NCBI RefSeq assembly: GCF_030272615.1
Contig: NC_081414.1
Coordinates: forward strand, 658,640,292-658,704,291
Direction of reading: 5' to 3'
Source: Cryptomeria japonica
Taxonomy: Eukaryota > Streptophyta > Pinopsida > Cupressales > Cupressaceae
DNA length: 64,000 nt
Numbering within the stretch: the first letter of the stretch is position 1; each line of letters opens with the position of its first letter. Shown here one piece after another: positions 9,781 through 21,040 of the stretch. A model generated the notes under the pieces. It did not search any database and was not told the DNA's origin. It was given only the letters and a program-made list of their open reading frames with translations. The position numbers and the translations under genes are program-made.

Positions 9781-12700
9781 TTCGACACCTTTGGCCCTCA
9801 ATCAACGACACTTGACACCCTTTAGCTTCGGACGCAATGTTCCACTCGTACAGAAAAGTAGGCCGCACACTTCCAAACGCTCTATATGACATTGTTACTT
9901 CCACTGAAGGATCCAACCATAGATAATTCCTTTGTCGATAAGATTATTGTAGATACAAGAATGAATTATCAACACAGAGTATACACCAACAACATTGAAT
10001 GGCCAAGAACTAGATATTTGTAATTATATTTCCACATGGTAGGGATAGATCCGACAATCAAGTATAAAGTGAAATATTAGAAATGATATCTCCAACGGCA
10101 GACTAGGGTGGCTGCTAACCACCAAAACTGCAATTACAGAATAGGGAGGATCTTGCACCTCCGAAACTGCAACAGAGCCAAACTCCAATTGGAATTCGCA
10201 GATACAAAGAAAACATAAAATTCACCATGCCCTACAACTATGCCAATCTCGGCCTTATAAAGAGTTCCAGGAAGTTTCCCGAAGGGTTACAAGCAGGCCG
10301 ACAATAGTTTATTATTTTATTAATTTGGGCCCCTTTATTTAATAATTAAATTAATTAATTAAATAAGTCCTTATGATATAAATTAAAATTTAGGACCACT
10401 TAATTAATTAACTTAATTAAAATTGGGGACATTACAAATAGGAAATGACATGCCTGTTCTGTGCTTTTCCTTCTGGATAGAATCATATTCCAGAAGTCGT
10501 CTCACCACTTCCAACAGGATCATTCTGTCAGTAGGATACCTAGGAAGCCTGTAAGCTTTGGATTGAAATCCATGAATCCTTAGGTATGTGAAAGTGGGAA
10601 ACTGTATGTACCATGATCCATATTTCTCTATCAGCTTTGTTGCCTCCTTTGACAACCTCTTGTGGATTCTGCCTTGCAACATTTGCGTTATGTACATAGT
10701 GAATGCATCATTCAGTCTCTTATAATCTTCAATTTGATACATGTTCAGCTGTGGATAGCACTCATAACCCTTGAATTGTCCTTGTCCATTCCCGACTTCA
10801 CCTCTGCATATCAATCCTTTGTAAGTAACAAATCATGCAAGCAGGTTCACTAAATAGAAAGTCATGGCGAATGACTTGGATCGCTCCACATTCCTCAGCT
10901 GAAAATCTAGATTGTCACTTATGATTTTAGACCAATTAATCAACATTTCTTTTAGACAATCCTGGATGAAATAGAACATCCATCTGTTGTATATTGCACC
11001 CTATAGTCATCTTTGAAGTCTGTGCACATGAGTGTCTTGGGAGCCTTGGAATGATGAGTCCTAGGATCAATCATCCACTCCTTGTTCACTACGGTCTTGC
11101 ACGCATCCATCTTTTTCTTATATCTTTCTCAATGTTCATCTTTGGTTATATCTTTCATGTCTGCTCCGCGTGGAATTCCAAACACCTCAGCAAGGTAGGC
11201 AATGATGGCACCCTTAGGAGTCTTGATCATTCAGGAGCGAGGATCATAGCATCTTGCACACTCCAGGATTAGCTCGCTACACCGTATGGATTGTGGGAAT
11301 CCAACAACCTAATAAATACCACTCTTCATAATGTTCACATAATTTGGGAAGGAATCTGGCTTCCAATTCCGAACATCCGCTGTCGCATCTGGCCAATGTT
11401 CAGGAAATGCATGTTTGTGTCTGTAATCTCTTTCCATCTGGATGACATCTTGGATTTTGGATAGAATTCCCTCTCAACTATCCTTTGTTGTTCCCTCCTT
11501 TCCTTGATCCTGGACTTCGACATCGTACTTGTATGAAGCTATAAGTTAGAACTTCGGAAAATCAATCCTAATAAGCTATTTTCAGAATTAGGAAAGTTTT
11601 GATTTCTTAAAATGTAGACAAATTTGCGAATGGAAATCAATAATTTTGTCCATATTTAAGATCCTCATGAAAGCTAATAAAATTAATCATTTTCAGACTT
11701 AAGAAAGTCTGAAGATGCCTCCTTACACATAGGAAATTTACCAAAAATAGAGCGCAAAAGAGTATACCGGATTAAAAAATAACTACAGAAAAGTGTGAAA
11801 AGAATAACTTTCACACGAAAAATGTATGAGGACACCCTTCCCAAGTCAACAATGGCTGCCAACAAGTTTGAAGACAACCTGCAACTCTATAAATCAATCC
11901 TTAAAATCATGTTGCAATCACTCAAAATGCAAAATATATGATGAAAATCAATTTCTTAAGGCAAACATGGGTAAATTTGAGTATGTATGTAGGGCTGGAA
12001 ATGAGAGTTAAGTCTGAAGACAAGTTGAAAAATGGAATTTTCAGACTTACCAGCATGCTTAGGAATGAAGATAAACTCAGAAAATGGCCCCGGAATGAAG
12101 CAAGAATGCTTTCAAAGTAAAATCACCTATGTTGACAAGTGGTTGGAAATGACAAATTTATGAGGACAGCCCCCTTATCAATGGAGTTTCAGACCTGCAA
12201 CAACGTGTAATGGTCTGAAAATGCACTAAAAACTCTACAAAACTCCTCCAAATGCAAATCGTATAAGTTAGCAATGGCTGGGCAAGATAATTTTTTTCTT
12301 CTGAAAATTAGTTATCAGCCAACAATGGAGGTCACACAAGCTGCAATAATGGTGTCAAACTCAGATTTGGAAGTTGTTCCAACAAGAAGCAACAATGGCA
12401 ATCAACTGCCAAGCAAGAAATGCATCAACAATGGGGGAAAATAATTTTCTAAATAAAATCGCTCCTTTCTAGCTATGGCGCCACCATCAAAGTCTGAAAA
12501 ACCTGCAAGAAACTCTCTCCAATGGCTACCCAAAAAAAATGCCCAACTAGGAAATGGAGAAAAATGAACAAGGAAATCAAGTTCAAGCTCCAATGGTGTC
12601 AACTTGACACTTCAACGAATTCGCCACTTGGAGGAAAAAATCGCCTAAGTAAGCACACACTTGACAGATACAATAATATTATAATGTTGGTATCCCTCTT

Positions 12701-12929
12701 TTAAACTTGCTTTTGCCTTGAGCTTTCACCACACAAGCAATGTGGGATAAAACATTTGTACTTATACTTGCCTGGGGAAAATTGATTTGCTTCTAGAAGG
12801 TGAAAATTATTAAATGCTCATTGCAAATCATTTATTAATTGTTTTTTATTTTTTAAATAATCGTCAATGTCATTAAAAACAATTAAATTTGGTCACTTTA
12901 TTAAAAAGATTTTAAAATTTTATTCAAAA

Positions 12930-13600
12930 TTGGACCCATGGGGAAAATCGGCCCCTATTTGGATTAAAAATCCAAATAAAAATAATTAAAATTTTTCAAA
13001 AAATGCACATTGGGGAAATTTGACCCATGTTTGGATAAAAATCCAGACAAAATTTCATCATAAATTGCACAAAATTGCCTTCAAGTAAAAATTGACCCAA
13101 GTTGGGAGTCAAAATCCCGACTAAAATCATCACTTTGGCCAAAAAAACACTATGGGGGAAAATCGACCCCAGTCTAGATAGCAATCTGGACTTAAAAATC
13201 TTCAATTTGCACTTGGTGGAAATTCACACCATGCCTGGAATCACTATCCGCACTAAAATCCATAAAAAGTCGTCATGAAAAGCTTTGGTGGAAAATCAAT
13301 CGTTATCAGAAATCCTCACTTCAGTCCTTGTCAACTTCATCCACACTCCCTAGGTGAAATTCGAAGGTAGTCAGGAAAATTTCCAATACTTAGACAAAAT
13401 TTAATCATCTTGGTGGAAAATCGCCCCTAGTTTGGATTTTGAATGGGGGAAAAATAGGGCATGTTTGAATTTCAAGGGAAATCCCTGTCCAGTCTGGATT
13501 TTGAGTGGGAAAAATCATGGGTAGTCAAGAATATGAGGGGAAAAGCACCTCTAGTCTGGAATTTTGACCTTTTGACCTTAGAATATAGATTTTCATCCGG
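12930..13600. repeat. Degenerate tandem repeats of copy I (GGGGAAAATCG units)
   Basis: About ten diverged units of about 60-75 bp, later about 45 bp, each built around GGGGAAAATCGRCCCC followed by AGTCTGGAT. It lies between the conserved start of copy I and its ORF, the position where copies II and III have unrelated tandem repeats. No coding content. Confidence 0.6.
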
Positions 13601-14551
13601 AATATGATAATTTTTCCACTCAAAACTACTAGGGAACTTCAAAACTCAATAAAACTCATTTAGACTTAGGCAAATTCACCATAATTTGAGAAAAACACAA
13701 GGAAATCTATCGGGACAAAGTTCAAAATGAACTTGAATAACTTCCTAGGAGCGAGAAAACAACTCCAAAAGGCCCTAAAACACCTCAGCACTTAAAAATC
13801 ACTGACGAGGACGTTCAAAAACACGTTAACGCTCAAAAAGTCTACACTTACACAAAATTAGGATCATTTAAAATCTCAACTTTACGCACTTGATCCTATA
13901 ACTTCAAAAACCCTAAATGACAATTAGGCATGATAAAAAATTTGAGACTCGGGCACGAAAAATTAAAATGCTGCCAAAACCCTAAACTAACCAAAGCGGA
14001 AAACAGGAAAGAGGGGATCCCCGTTTGCAATGCGGTGATGTGTGAAAATGTCACAACAAGCCACCAATGAAGCTCAATTAGAAAGACTGAAATGTCTTCC
14101 TCTCAGCTGCAATCCTTTGGAGGAATCTTTCACCACCTCAATTATGCAAATCAATGGGAGGTATTGTTCCCAATGACCAATAATGGTAGAACCCAAGCTG
14201 GTTCCTTCACCTCGAAGTACTCCAAGTCAAATATCCAATCCTCAATGATTAGAAGCTTAACTTGACCTTCTTTTATACATTTTCTCCAACCTTTCAAGAA
14301 GCTTCTAGAAATAATATTATTTCACTGAAGTGACTTTTTATGATATAATATTAATTTAAGTCACTTTATTAAATTAATGAAATATAAAGTTACCTTTTAA
14401 TTTTTATTTATTTGATAACTTTATAAATAATTAATTTAATACTTTTAATTAAAATAATCAATTAAGCTATCCTTAAGAAATATCATTAATTGGGACAACT
14501 TAATTAATTAAATTAATCAAATTATTCTTCTTCAAAAATGGGAACATTACA

Positions 14552-14781
14552 ATGTATGAATATAGAAGTATATATATATATATATATATATATACGCTTA
14601 TATATATATACACTTCTTTATACACTAACACACACGTGTGTGTATGTATGTATGTATGTATGCATATATATATTTGTAGGTATTTTTACATACATACATT
14701 TTATTGGTATGTATGTACGTGTGTGTATTTTTATTTTTATTTTCCCTTTTTCTTATTTGGTTTTTATTTATATGCATTTAT
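14552..14781 (+). repeat. 3' UTR of the Penelope-like element (continued)
   Basis: Resumes after the solo LTR with AT, TG and TGTA microsatellite and a T-rich run like that at 4340-4517. It stops at TGTAAGATCC (14782), which looks like another LTR edge. The terminal segment with the hammerhead-like core may be the same-strand piece at 45725-46171. Confidence 0.5.
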
Positions 14782-17026
14782 TGTAAGATCCCTAGTAGAG
14801 ATTTGATGTAATTTTCTAACTAAGTTTCTTGTAATGCCTTTGACAACGAACTTAGTTTTGATATTTTCTTGCAAGGGTTTTGAATGCCAAAGCAAGAACA
14901 ATAATTGGAAATGAAAGGACAATGCTATATAACAATTTCTCAAGAATTTTTATTGACTAATTTGCATTTTCAAAATTCCGATTTGTTTTACCAGCAATTG
15001 ATTAATTGATGAAAAAGACAAATTTACACATTTAGAGCACAAATATCATACCCGGAAGTTATAAGGCAGCTGATAAGAGTTTATTGTTCATTCAATTGGC
15101 TGAGTATGACCCCAATTAGCTACATATGATTAGGTCAAGAATTAATTCCCAGCTACAGTAAGAAGATGGCCCAACTAGTCTCTAATCATCAATTTGATTC
15201 ACTGGTACAGGTCTGATTAAGCCTGAAATATGTAATGGAAGTCCTCCAAAGCACCCGATCTGCAAATGATTCATCAAACCCTAGCTCAAAACTTTGGTAC
15301 AGCTGCTGGGAAAGCTTATAGGAGGCATGACCAGGCTGGGAAATGACTAGTTCACTGTTATTATACTTGATCTGCTATAATGAGACAACAATCTGCCCTT
15401 GAATGGTACTTATCTGCAATTTCTCACCAACAAACTACTGAAAATGATGCAAAGATCGAACCAACTCCTCAAAATATGAAGGAATAATGTAACTGGGTGG
15501 ACGTCCAGCTCTCCAGGCACAAGGGTTTTTGTCCTTGAGGCCAAAATATGTTGCAACCTTGTATTCTAGAGCTCACCCTGCAAGTTTTCTTCTTTGCAAT
15601 AACCTGAATAATGAATAAAATGCTGCTCCCAATGTCATTTAAACATACCTCAAACCCTAATTCGAATTTGGGGTTAGGATTGTACTTTTGACATCATAAA
15701 ACATGTAAAAATGTTTCTTTTTATTAAAAAATAACTTCCCCTAAGTGGTTTGATCCATTGAGGGTCTAATTCCTCATTAAAAGTGGCCATATTATTAAGT
15801 TATAACTTTTACGTTATAACTGTTACCCATTTTCATTCTCCAGCTCAATTTGGTGGAGCTGGTCAAGTTTTATAGTTGGAAGGGGACATGTTTGTTGTTT
15901 GTGTTTTGCCAAGAGATACTATAGAATGCTAAAAAGAGTTCCAAGTAAATGCAAGTGTTCACAACCAATCAAGAACCATACAACGTTGCATTTTTGAAAA
16001 AAACATTTTTCTTTATTCATAAATGTTAAAAGAGATGCTCCCACACAAGCCGTGGGAATGACTACCTATGATGCATTATACAAGACAATGATGCATGCAA
16101 AAACAAAATATAAACAAAGATAAGGGATCCGTCATTGCCTTGTAATGACGAACCCCCCCGCAGTTGAGTAGTTTCATATCCAGCTCCTTTGCAGAGGTCC
16201 CCTGCTGCTCCAAGTGTTTGCAAGAAGATAAGAGAATTGTATTAGAGCTCAGGATACCATATCCTTGCATATACATCATCAATGCATGCACAATCCACTC
16301 CTACAATGCATTATACCAGTCCAATCATTGTACGTATCAGAAACAACAAGAAACATATCTGAAAATTCATAGTTTTTGTCTAACAATTTGTTCAATGTGC
16401 AGATACAGGTAAAGTTTTATCACTGATTACTTCAATTAAATATCGGCATGTGGGAAAAATGGGCTCCCACGAGGGTTGAGCTCAGCATGTATGACATTAG
16501 GGACAGATTATCATGATATCAGTGAAACAATCCTTACCCATCTCCTACGGTGGTCACAATAAAGGAGTACATGTCGCTCATGGCATTAGGTTGATAGGAA
16601 CATGAGAGTCCTAAATGTCATCACCAGCATACTGTCATAAGCGAGGGGCACTCATTCACGGAGACCATCGCACAAGAGAATTAAGGAAGATTGCATGATC
16701 ATCACGATAACTGTAGTGAAGAAGTAAAGCTTATCATTTAATGTGCCAATATTAGAGAGATGCCATTATAGTGTTCCAGAAGGCTACATTTCTAGAGGTC
16801 AAAGCCAATAACAACAAATAGGATCTTTGTCAAAAGGTAGCTCAGAACAGCAGTGAATAAAGTTTTGAAGCTTTGTTGCCAAGGGGACAACCCTCTTCCA
16901 AAGGACAGTTAATATCTTTTTAAGGGTCATGAAAGGATGTAAGGCATTAATGGTCGCCAAACAACAGAATGACAACTATCCTATATTAGTCCCCAATCAT
17001 AAGTCAGCCACAGTAGCAGAAAGTAG
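14782..17026. other. Region without recognised gene
   Basis: Starts with TGTAAGATCCC, similar to the LTR starts in this window, so it may be the left end of another LTR. Otherwise this is anonymous, moderately AT-rich sequence with only short open frames (for example 16076-16291) that match nothing I know. Copy II is inserted at its right edge and it resumes at 31862. Confidence 0.4.
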
Positions 17027-17902
17027 TGTTGGTGTCTGTTTTATCAGCTACCAAACATTAGGATAGGATACCCAAAGGCATTCTATCCTCTCCTGAAAAA
17101 TCGCTACTGATTCCAAGGTCTATATGTGCGAACAAGCGACTTTAGTGGAATAGCTTCTTGGGTAGTGTATGCTGAAATTTCAAGGGGGACTTACGTTTAA
17201 CAAGTATCTTGAACTGCTGGACTTAGATGGATTTAGCAATTTTAGGCTCTTCTTTTTTTGGGGGGAATTTTTTGGTATTTAGACTTTCAAAAGAAAGGGA
17301 AAAAAAAGGATAGGGTTAAGAAGGCTAATCTAATCCTACGAACTTTGGAGACGGTATCAACTGGGTGCTCTCGAGAAACCAAACCTTGCTTCGCCACACT
17401 AGGGACAACTACATAAGGCTGGTGCAATCTTCAATGGGTTGTGCTTATGATCGAGATGTTGGGATGCACAAGGGATGGGCTCAGACTAACTTTGCACGGT
17501 AGAATGGAAATCATCCATTTACCAAAAGTATGAGTGGAGATACACAATCAATTGACACTTATCAAATCCTTCATTCAAATTAACAATGAAAGCAAATCTA
17601 GATTAATTTTAACTAAGTGTTGAGGCAATTGAAACCATGCAAATCATTCAAATAATAGAGATTACAAAGCAACGCACATGCAATATATTGTCTGGAAATG
17701 ACCTTAAGCAACAATACATCAAAAACCTCACACCCTCCAAATGAGAGGAGGCAACCTTATATAGTTTTTCAAAATGAATGAATGGCCGAGATCAAACAAC
17801 GATCAAGGGCCAAGATTGAAAGTCTTAAACCCTAATTAGGGTTTCCCAAAATACTATCAGCTCAAACAAATGAAAGAGTGACACGTGGTGCAGCTGCTAA
17901 TT

Positions 17903-20568
17903 TCACTGTGGTGAGTGGCCACTTTCTTCTTTTAGAGATTCAACGTATCTGGACACAATGAGCTTGACCTCCTCCATGGTGACACTTGGCAAACCACCAA
18001 TCTGAAAGTCGATGAGGTCCGCATCATTGGTACATCTGGCAAGGATGCCTTCCCATTCAACTGCTTGGGTGAGGAAGTTCTCATCGATGGAGAGGAAGTT
18101 TGCAATCTTTGAAAGATCGCCTTTGTCAATCATCCCTGAATCCCAAAAGAAGCTTGCCTGAATCCTGGCTCTCAGGTTCTTTGCTTGTAAATGCTTGTCC
18201 CTTAGGCTTTCCTTCTTCTAGATCTCTGATGCCACACGGAATACCTTACCCAGGATCTTTCTAACACTTGCCTCTGTCTCAGAGCACTTGGTCTCAGATT
18301 TCTTCAAAACCTCAATCCGAGTGACCAGAGTATAGTACCACGTGCTGAAGTCGCACCTGTCTCCTGTCTGTATGATGCCTGCATCCACTAAGCTTCTCTT
18401 CGACATGCCTCGGATAACCTTCAGATGAGGGAGTATTTCATTCTGAATTTCGTCCACCTCTTCCCAATTAGAGGCTAGATCCTGGATACGATCGATCAAC
18501 AAAGAAGTTGCCTCACGTGCCGATACTAAGTTTTCTACCAGTGTGTTAGCACGCACCGAAGCGTTTGAAATCCACTCCTTTTCTTGAGTGTACGAGCCCT
18601 TCAGATCATCATAGTCTTTGATTGATCCCTGCTGAAGAGGCTGTGGCGGAGTAGTCGAAACCTCACGGTTCAGTGGGCTGGTGAGATGGAGAACATATTT
18701 CTTCCACTGTTGGTTCTCTTCTTCAACCTTCCTCCTCTTTTCCTTTTCATAAGCTAGCCTCGTTTTTAGAACGTTGCAGGAGTCATCAAAATATTGGACC
18801 TCTTGGTCCTGGGTGGGTTTACCCAGCTCTATGGTGGTAACCTTGTAATCATCCACGATGACATTGTCTCTAGTCTTCCCTTCTTTGGGCACCGCTATCT
18901 GGACTGTCCTGAATCCTGCGCTGTCTCTCTGAATTAGGGAAAACTTCCTGGTGGGTTTGGGTGGTTTAACTATAGTGGGTTCATTCACCTTCTCCAAGAA
19001 TGTTGTGGTGACCTCCTCGGGGCAGGCCTCCTTGGGAACCTTGGCCTTTATCCTTGCTCTTAGCCAATCCGGAATGGTTGATTGCTCTACATTGTTCCGA
19101 TCAAACTCATCATCTGCCTCTCCTGGGTTTGCTGGTATGCCATCCAAGAAGATTCTAGGTGCTTCAATTTGCTCTCTGTCTGGACTTTGGAAGACCTCTT
19201 CTACTACTTCCTCAACTGGCTGGGAAAGCACTCTTACTTCATCATCAATCACACAGATGTTCATCTCTTGCTCCCCAGTTGCACTTTGATCGAGCGCAAT
19301 GGAAGCAACACTTAAGATGGAGCGACTCTCGCTTGATTCTCTTCTCTCACCTACAACCCTTTTCCTTGTGACCTTTGTGGAGCTTCCAACCAACTCCTTC
19401 CTCTTTTGAGACCCAACACTTTCTGGATTTCGAGCATCATCGGCGGAGGTACAAGGATTGACGGACAGAGTATCATCTACTCCCATTAATTCATAAGTCA
19501 AGGTCATGCCTTTGGCCTTCAACTGTTTTGTCTTTTCAGACGCCCACCACTTTGAATACTCAACCACCGACCTCATAAGGTCTGCTAGATCTGATTTCTC
19601 TCCCTCTGTCCAATCTATTAAGACTAAGGGTTCATTTTTCATCTTCTCAAAGTCTGGTTGCTGAAGCTCTAGGCTTTCTTCTACCTGATCGGCAACTTTG
19701 AATACTTCCGTTGCTCTCACCATACTCAAAGGGATTCTTGACCAGAATCTCTTCCTGATCTCAAAGCTATCGGCTGCATTAGCCCAGTAGTCTTCTAGAT
19801 CCAGTCTGTGCTCAAACATTGTTCCTTCGATCTTCTTTATTCTATGGAATGGATCGAAATCTTTTCTTGCCTTGTATTGATAGAAGGGATACCAGGCCAG
19901 CTCCTTCTCAACTGTTGTAGCAGCTTGTGATGATGGACATGTTTCCAGCCCATTACCAATTGTAATTGAGGACGTTCCTGCCTTCTTTTGCTTATCCCTT
20001 TGAATCACTATATACTCCTCCAATTGTCTCACAACCTCGAGCAACACCATTCGGTTGGTAGGGTAAGCTGGAAGCTTGTATGGAGGCTCGGAGAATCCCT
20101 GAATTCGGAGGTAAGTGAATTTTGGATATTGTTTGTACCAACACCTAAGCCGACCAATGAAGTCCATAGACTCTTGAGAGAGCCTCTGGTGCAGGCCACC
20201 TTGAAGTGTCCGGGTAATGTGCATCAGGAAGGTATCATTCACCCTTTTGAAATGAAATTTCTCCTCCATGTGGAGCTGGGGATAGCATTCGTATACTGGA
20301 AACTGGTTCTCCTTGTTCCCAATTTCTCCTCTACAAGTGAGACCTCTGTACTTGTAGGTCCTGGCCAAAGAATAAAACAAGTAAGAACTCATGAAGAAAG
20401 TCCTATTCGTCTCCAAGTTCCTTAGCTGCCTATCTAGGTTGTCGCTGATCATCCGGGCCCAGTCTATCATTTTTATTCCATTGATTATTTCATTAATGAA
20501 ATAATACATCCAAGGTTCGAATGGAGCTCCCTGAGGATTTCCTATTATTCTATTGAGTAGGACAATCA
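17903..20568 (-). pseudogene. TGCA-ORF protein gene, copy II, 3' portion
   Basis: Continues the frame begun at 29334-28833: removing copy III and one TGTCC copy rejoins the two parts in phase (502 nt = 167 codons + 1, resuming at codon position 2). The whole gene is about 1,056 codons with one in-frame TAG at 18218. Visible parts: a helical region with GIKMIDWARMISDNLDRQL and FFMSSYLFYSLA, an YPTNRMVLLEVVRQLEEY block, a charged linker with KRKELVGSSTKVTRKR, the conserved phrase IPDWLRARI, and a C-terminal coiled coil. The layout resembles a capsid-like or plant-mobile-domain-like protein with a long tail, but no catalytic motif is seen. Function unknown. Confidence 0.75.
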
Positions 20569-20573
20569 TGTCC

Positions 20574-20640
20574 TGTTGTGACCATTTCACACATCGCCCC
20601 ATTAGAATGGGGACCCCCTCTTTTTGCCTTAGGTTTTGCT
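20574..20640 (+). repeat. Conserved 5' end of the TGCA-ORF family (copy III)
   Basis: All three copies share TGTTGTGAC, then TTTCACACATC, then a block around AATGGGGACCC. The last block includes an inverted repeat (CCCCATT...AATGGGG) able to form a hairpin. Being the most conserved non-coding part, it may be an integrase-recognition or packaging signal; that role is inference. Confidence 0.6.
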
Positions 20641-21040
20641 TTCTCTTTGCTTGTTTTTCTCTCTGCTTTTTAGGGTTTTGAGTGAGTGAGTGGTCTGCCT
20701 GGGCTGGCTAGATTAGGGCTAAACCTTGGAAGCTCGTTTTAGGGTTTCTTTCAAGCTAAGTCTAGTCTTGTTTAGGGAGGTTGTTAGTCGTCTGCTTGAA
20801 GCCTCAAGATTGCCAGAATGAAGCATGCCTTTCAGGAGAGTCAAGTTGGTTAGATCAAGGAACAGGGAGAATAGGTCTCAGGTCAGGTCTAGATTGAAAG
20901 AGGGTTTTTCTTGTCAGAGTCCTGTTTGTTTCCCTGTCTAAGTCAGTTGAGCAAAGCCAGTGAAGAAAAGGAGTTGGTTTGATCAAGTTTGATGGATGAT
21001 GAAGCGAATCAAGGTAACATCTAGTTTGAAAATGTCAAAA

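Larger units (their letters stand above)
7169..10436 (-). mobile_element. Non-autonomous LTR retrotransposon (951-bp LTR, tRNA-iMet primed)
   Basis: The target duplication AATAG is exact (7164-7168 and 10437-10441). The 5' LTR is 9486-10436 and the 3' LTR is 7169-8622 (about 988 bp after removing the SINE and its duplication). On the minus strand LTRs start TGTAATGTCCCC/TGTAGTGTCCCC and end CATTACA. The primer-binding site TGGTATCAGAGCC (complement of 9472-9484) matches initiator tRNA-Met. The internal region is only about 860 bp, with no RT or integrase, so movement must have depended on another element. It interrupts the copy I ORF at a point where the flanking protein segments rejoin. Confidence 0.85.
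5066..11523 (-). pseudogene. TGCA-ORF protein gene, copy I, broken and split by an LTR element
   Basis: Pieces in order on the minus strand: 11523-11335 (start, SSRWKEITDTN), about 10960-10442, then after the inserted element 7163-6963 (VCQSAAAASTAVEALAFYRF), 6788-6171 and 6167-5066. Each aligns by eye with the copy II and III proteins, for example EALAFYRF..FDPDKKVGRIKG against copy III ELSLYSF..FDPHGYMEETVG. Stops and frameshifts occur throughout the middle. The C-terminal third is charged and probably coiled coil. The ATG follows a likely splice acceptor (CTTATAG). The function of this family is unknown; it does not look like RT, integrase or a known transposase. Confidence 0.6.
4862..14058 (-). 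mobile_element. TGCA-ORF element, copy I
   Basis: Minus-strand element beginning TGTTGTGACATTTTCACACA at 14058, the same start as copies II and III. It is flanked by AGCCA on both sides (4857-4861 and 14059-14063). The left edge reads AGAGG rather than the expected TG, so this end is less certain; it is supported by matching target duplications inside a recognisable LTR. Without the nested LTR element it is about 5.9 kb. Order along the minus strand: conserved start, degenerate tandem repeats, splice acceptor, broken ORF, tail containing AACCCTAATTAG. No LTR pair, RT or integrase is seen. Confidence 0.6.
4518..14551 (-). mobile_element. Solo LTR (TGTAATRTCC family) interrupted by nested elements
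   Basis: Left edge TGTAATATCC and right edge GGGAACATTACA are flanked by identical ATGTA (4513-4517 and 14552-14556). Its own sequence is only about 835 bp (4518-4861 plus 14064-14551); the rest is copy I of the TGCA-ORF family and what lies inside it. Both outer pieces resemble the Gypsy-3 LTR: the left piece shares TGTAATATCC and AAGGAATATT with 54038 onward, and the right piece matches about 60930-61388. No internal region remains, so it is a solo LTR. It lies inside the Penelope-like 3' UTR. Confidence 0.75.

Noticed and set aside
14538-14806. Tyr/Ile/Val-rich ORFs of 82-84 codons
   Set aside because: Translation of AT/TG microsatellite in the Penelope-like 3' UTR.
20500-20602. ATG at 20602 as start of a 794-codon gene
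   Set aside because: The first 10 codons belong to the end of inserted copy III. The real gene starts at 29334 and is interrupted.
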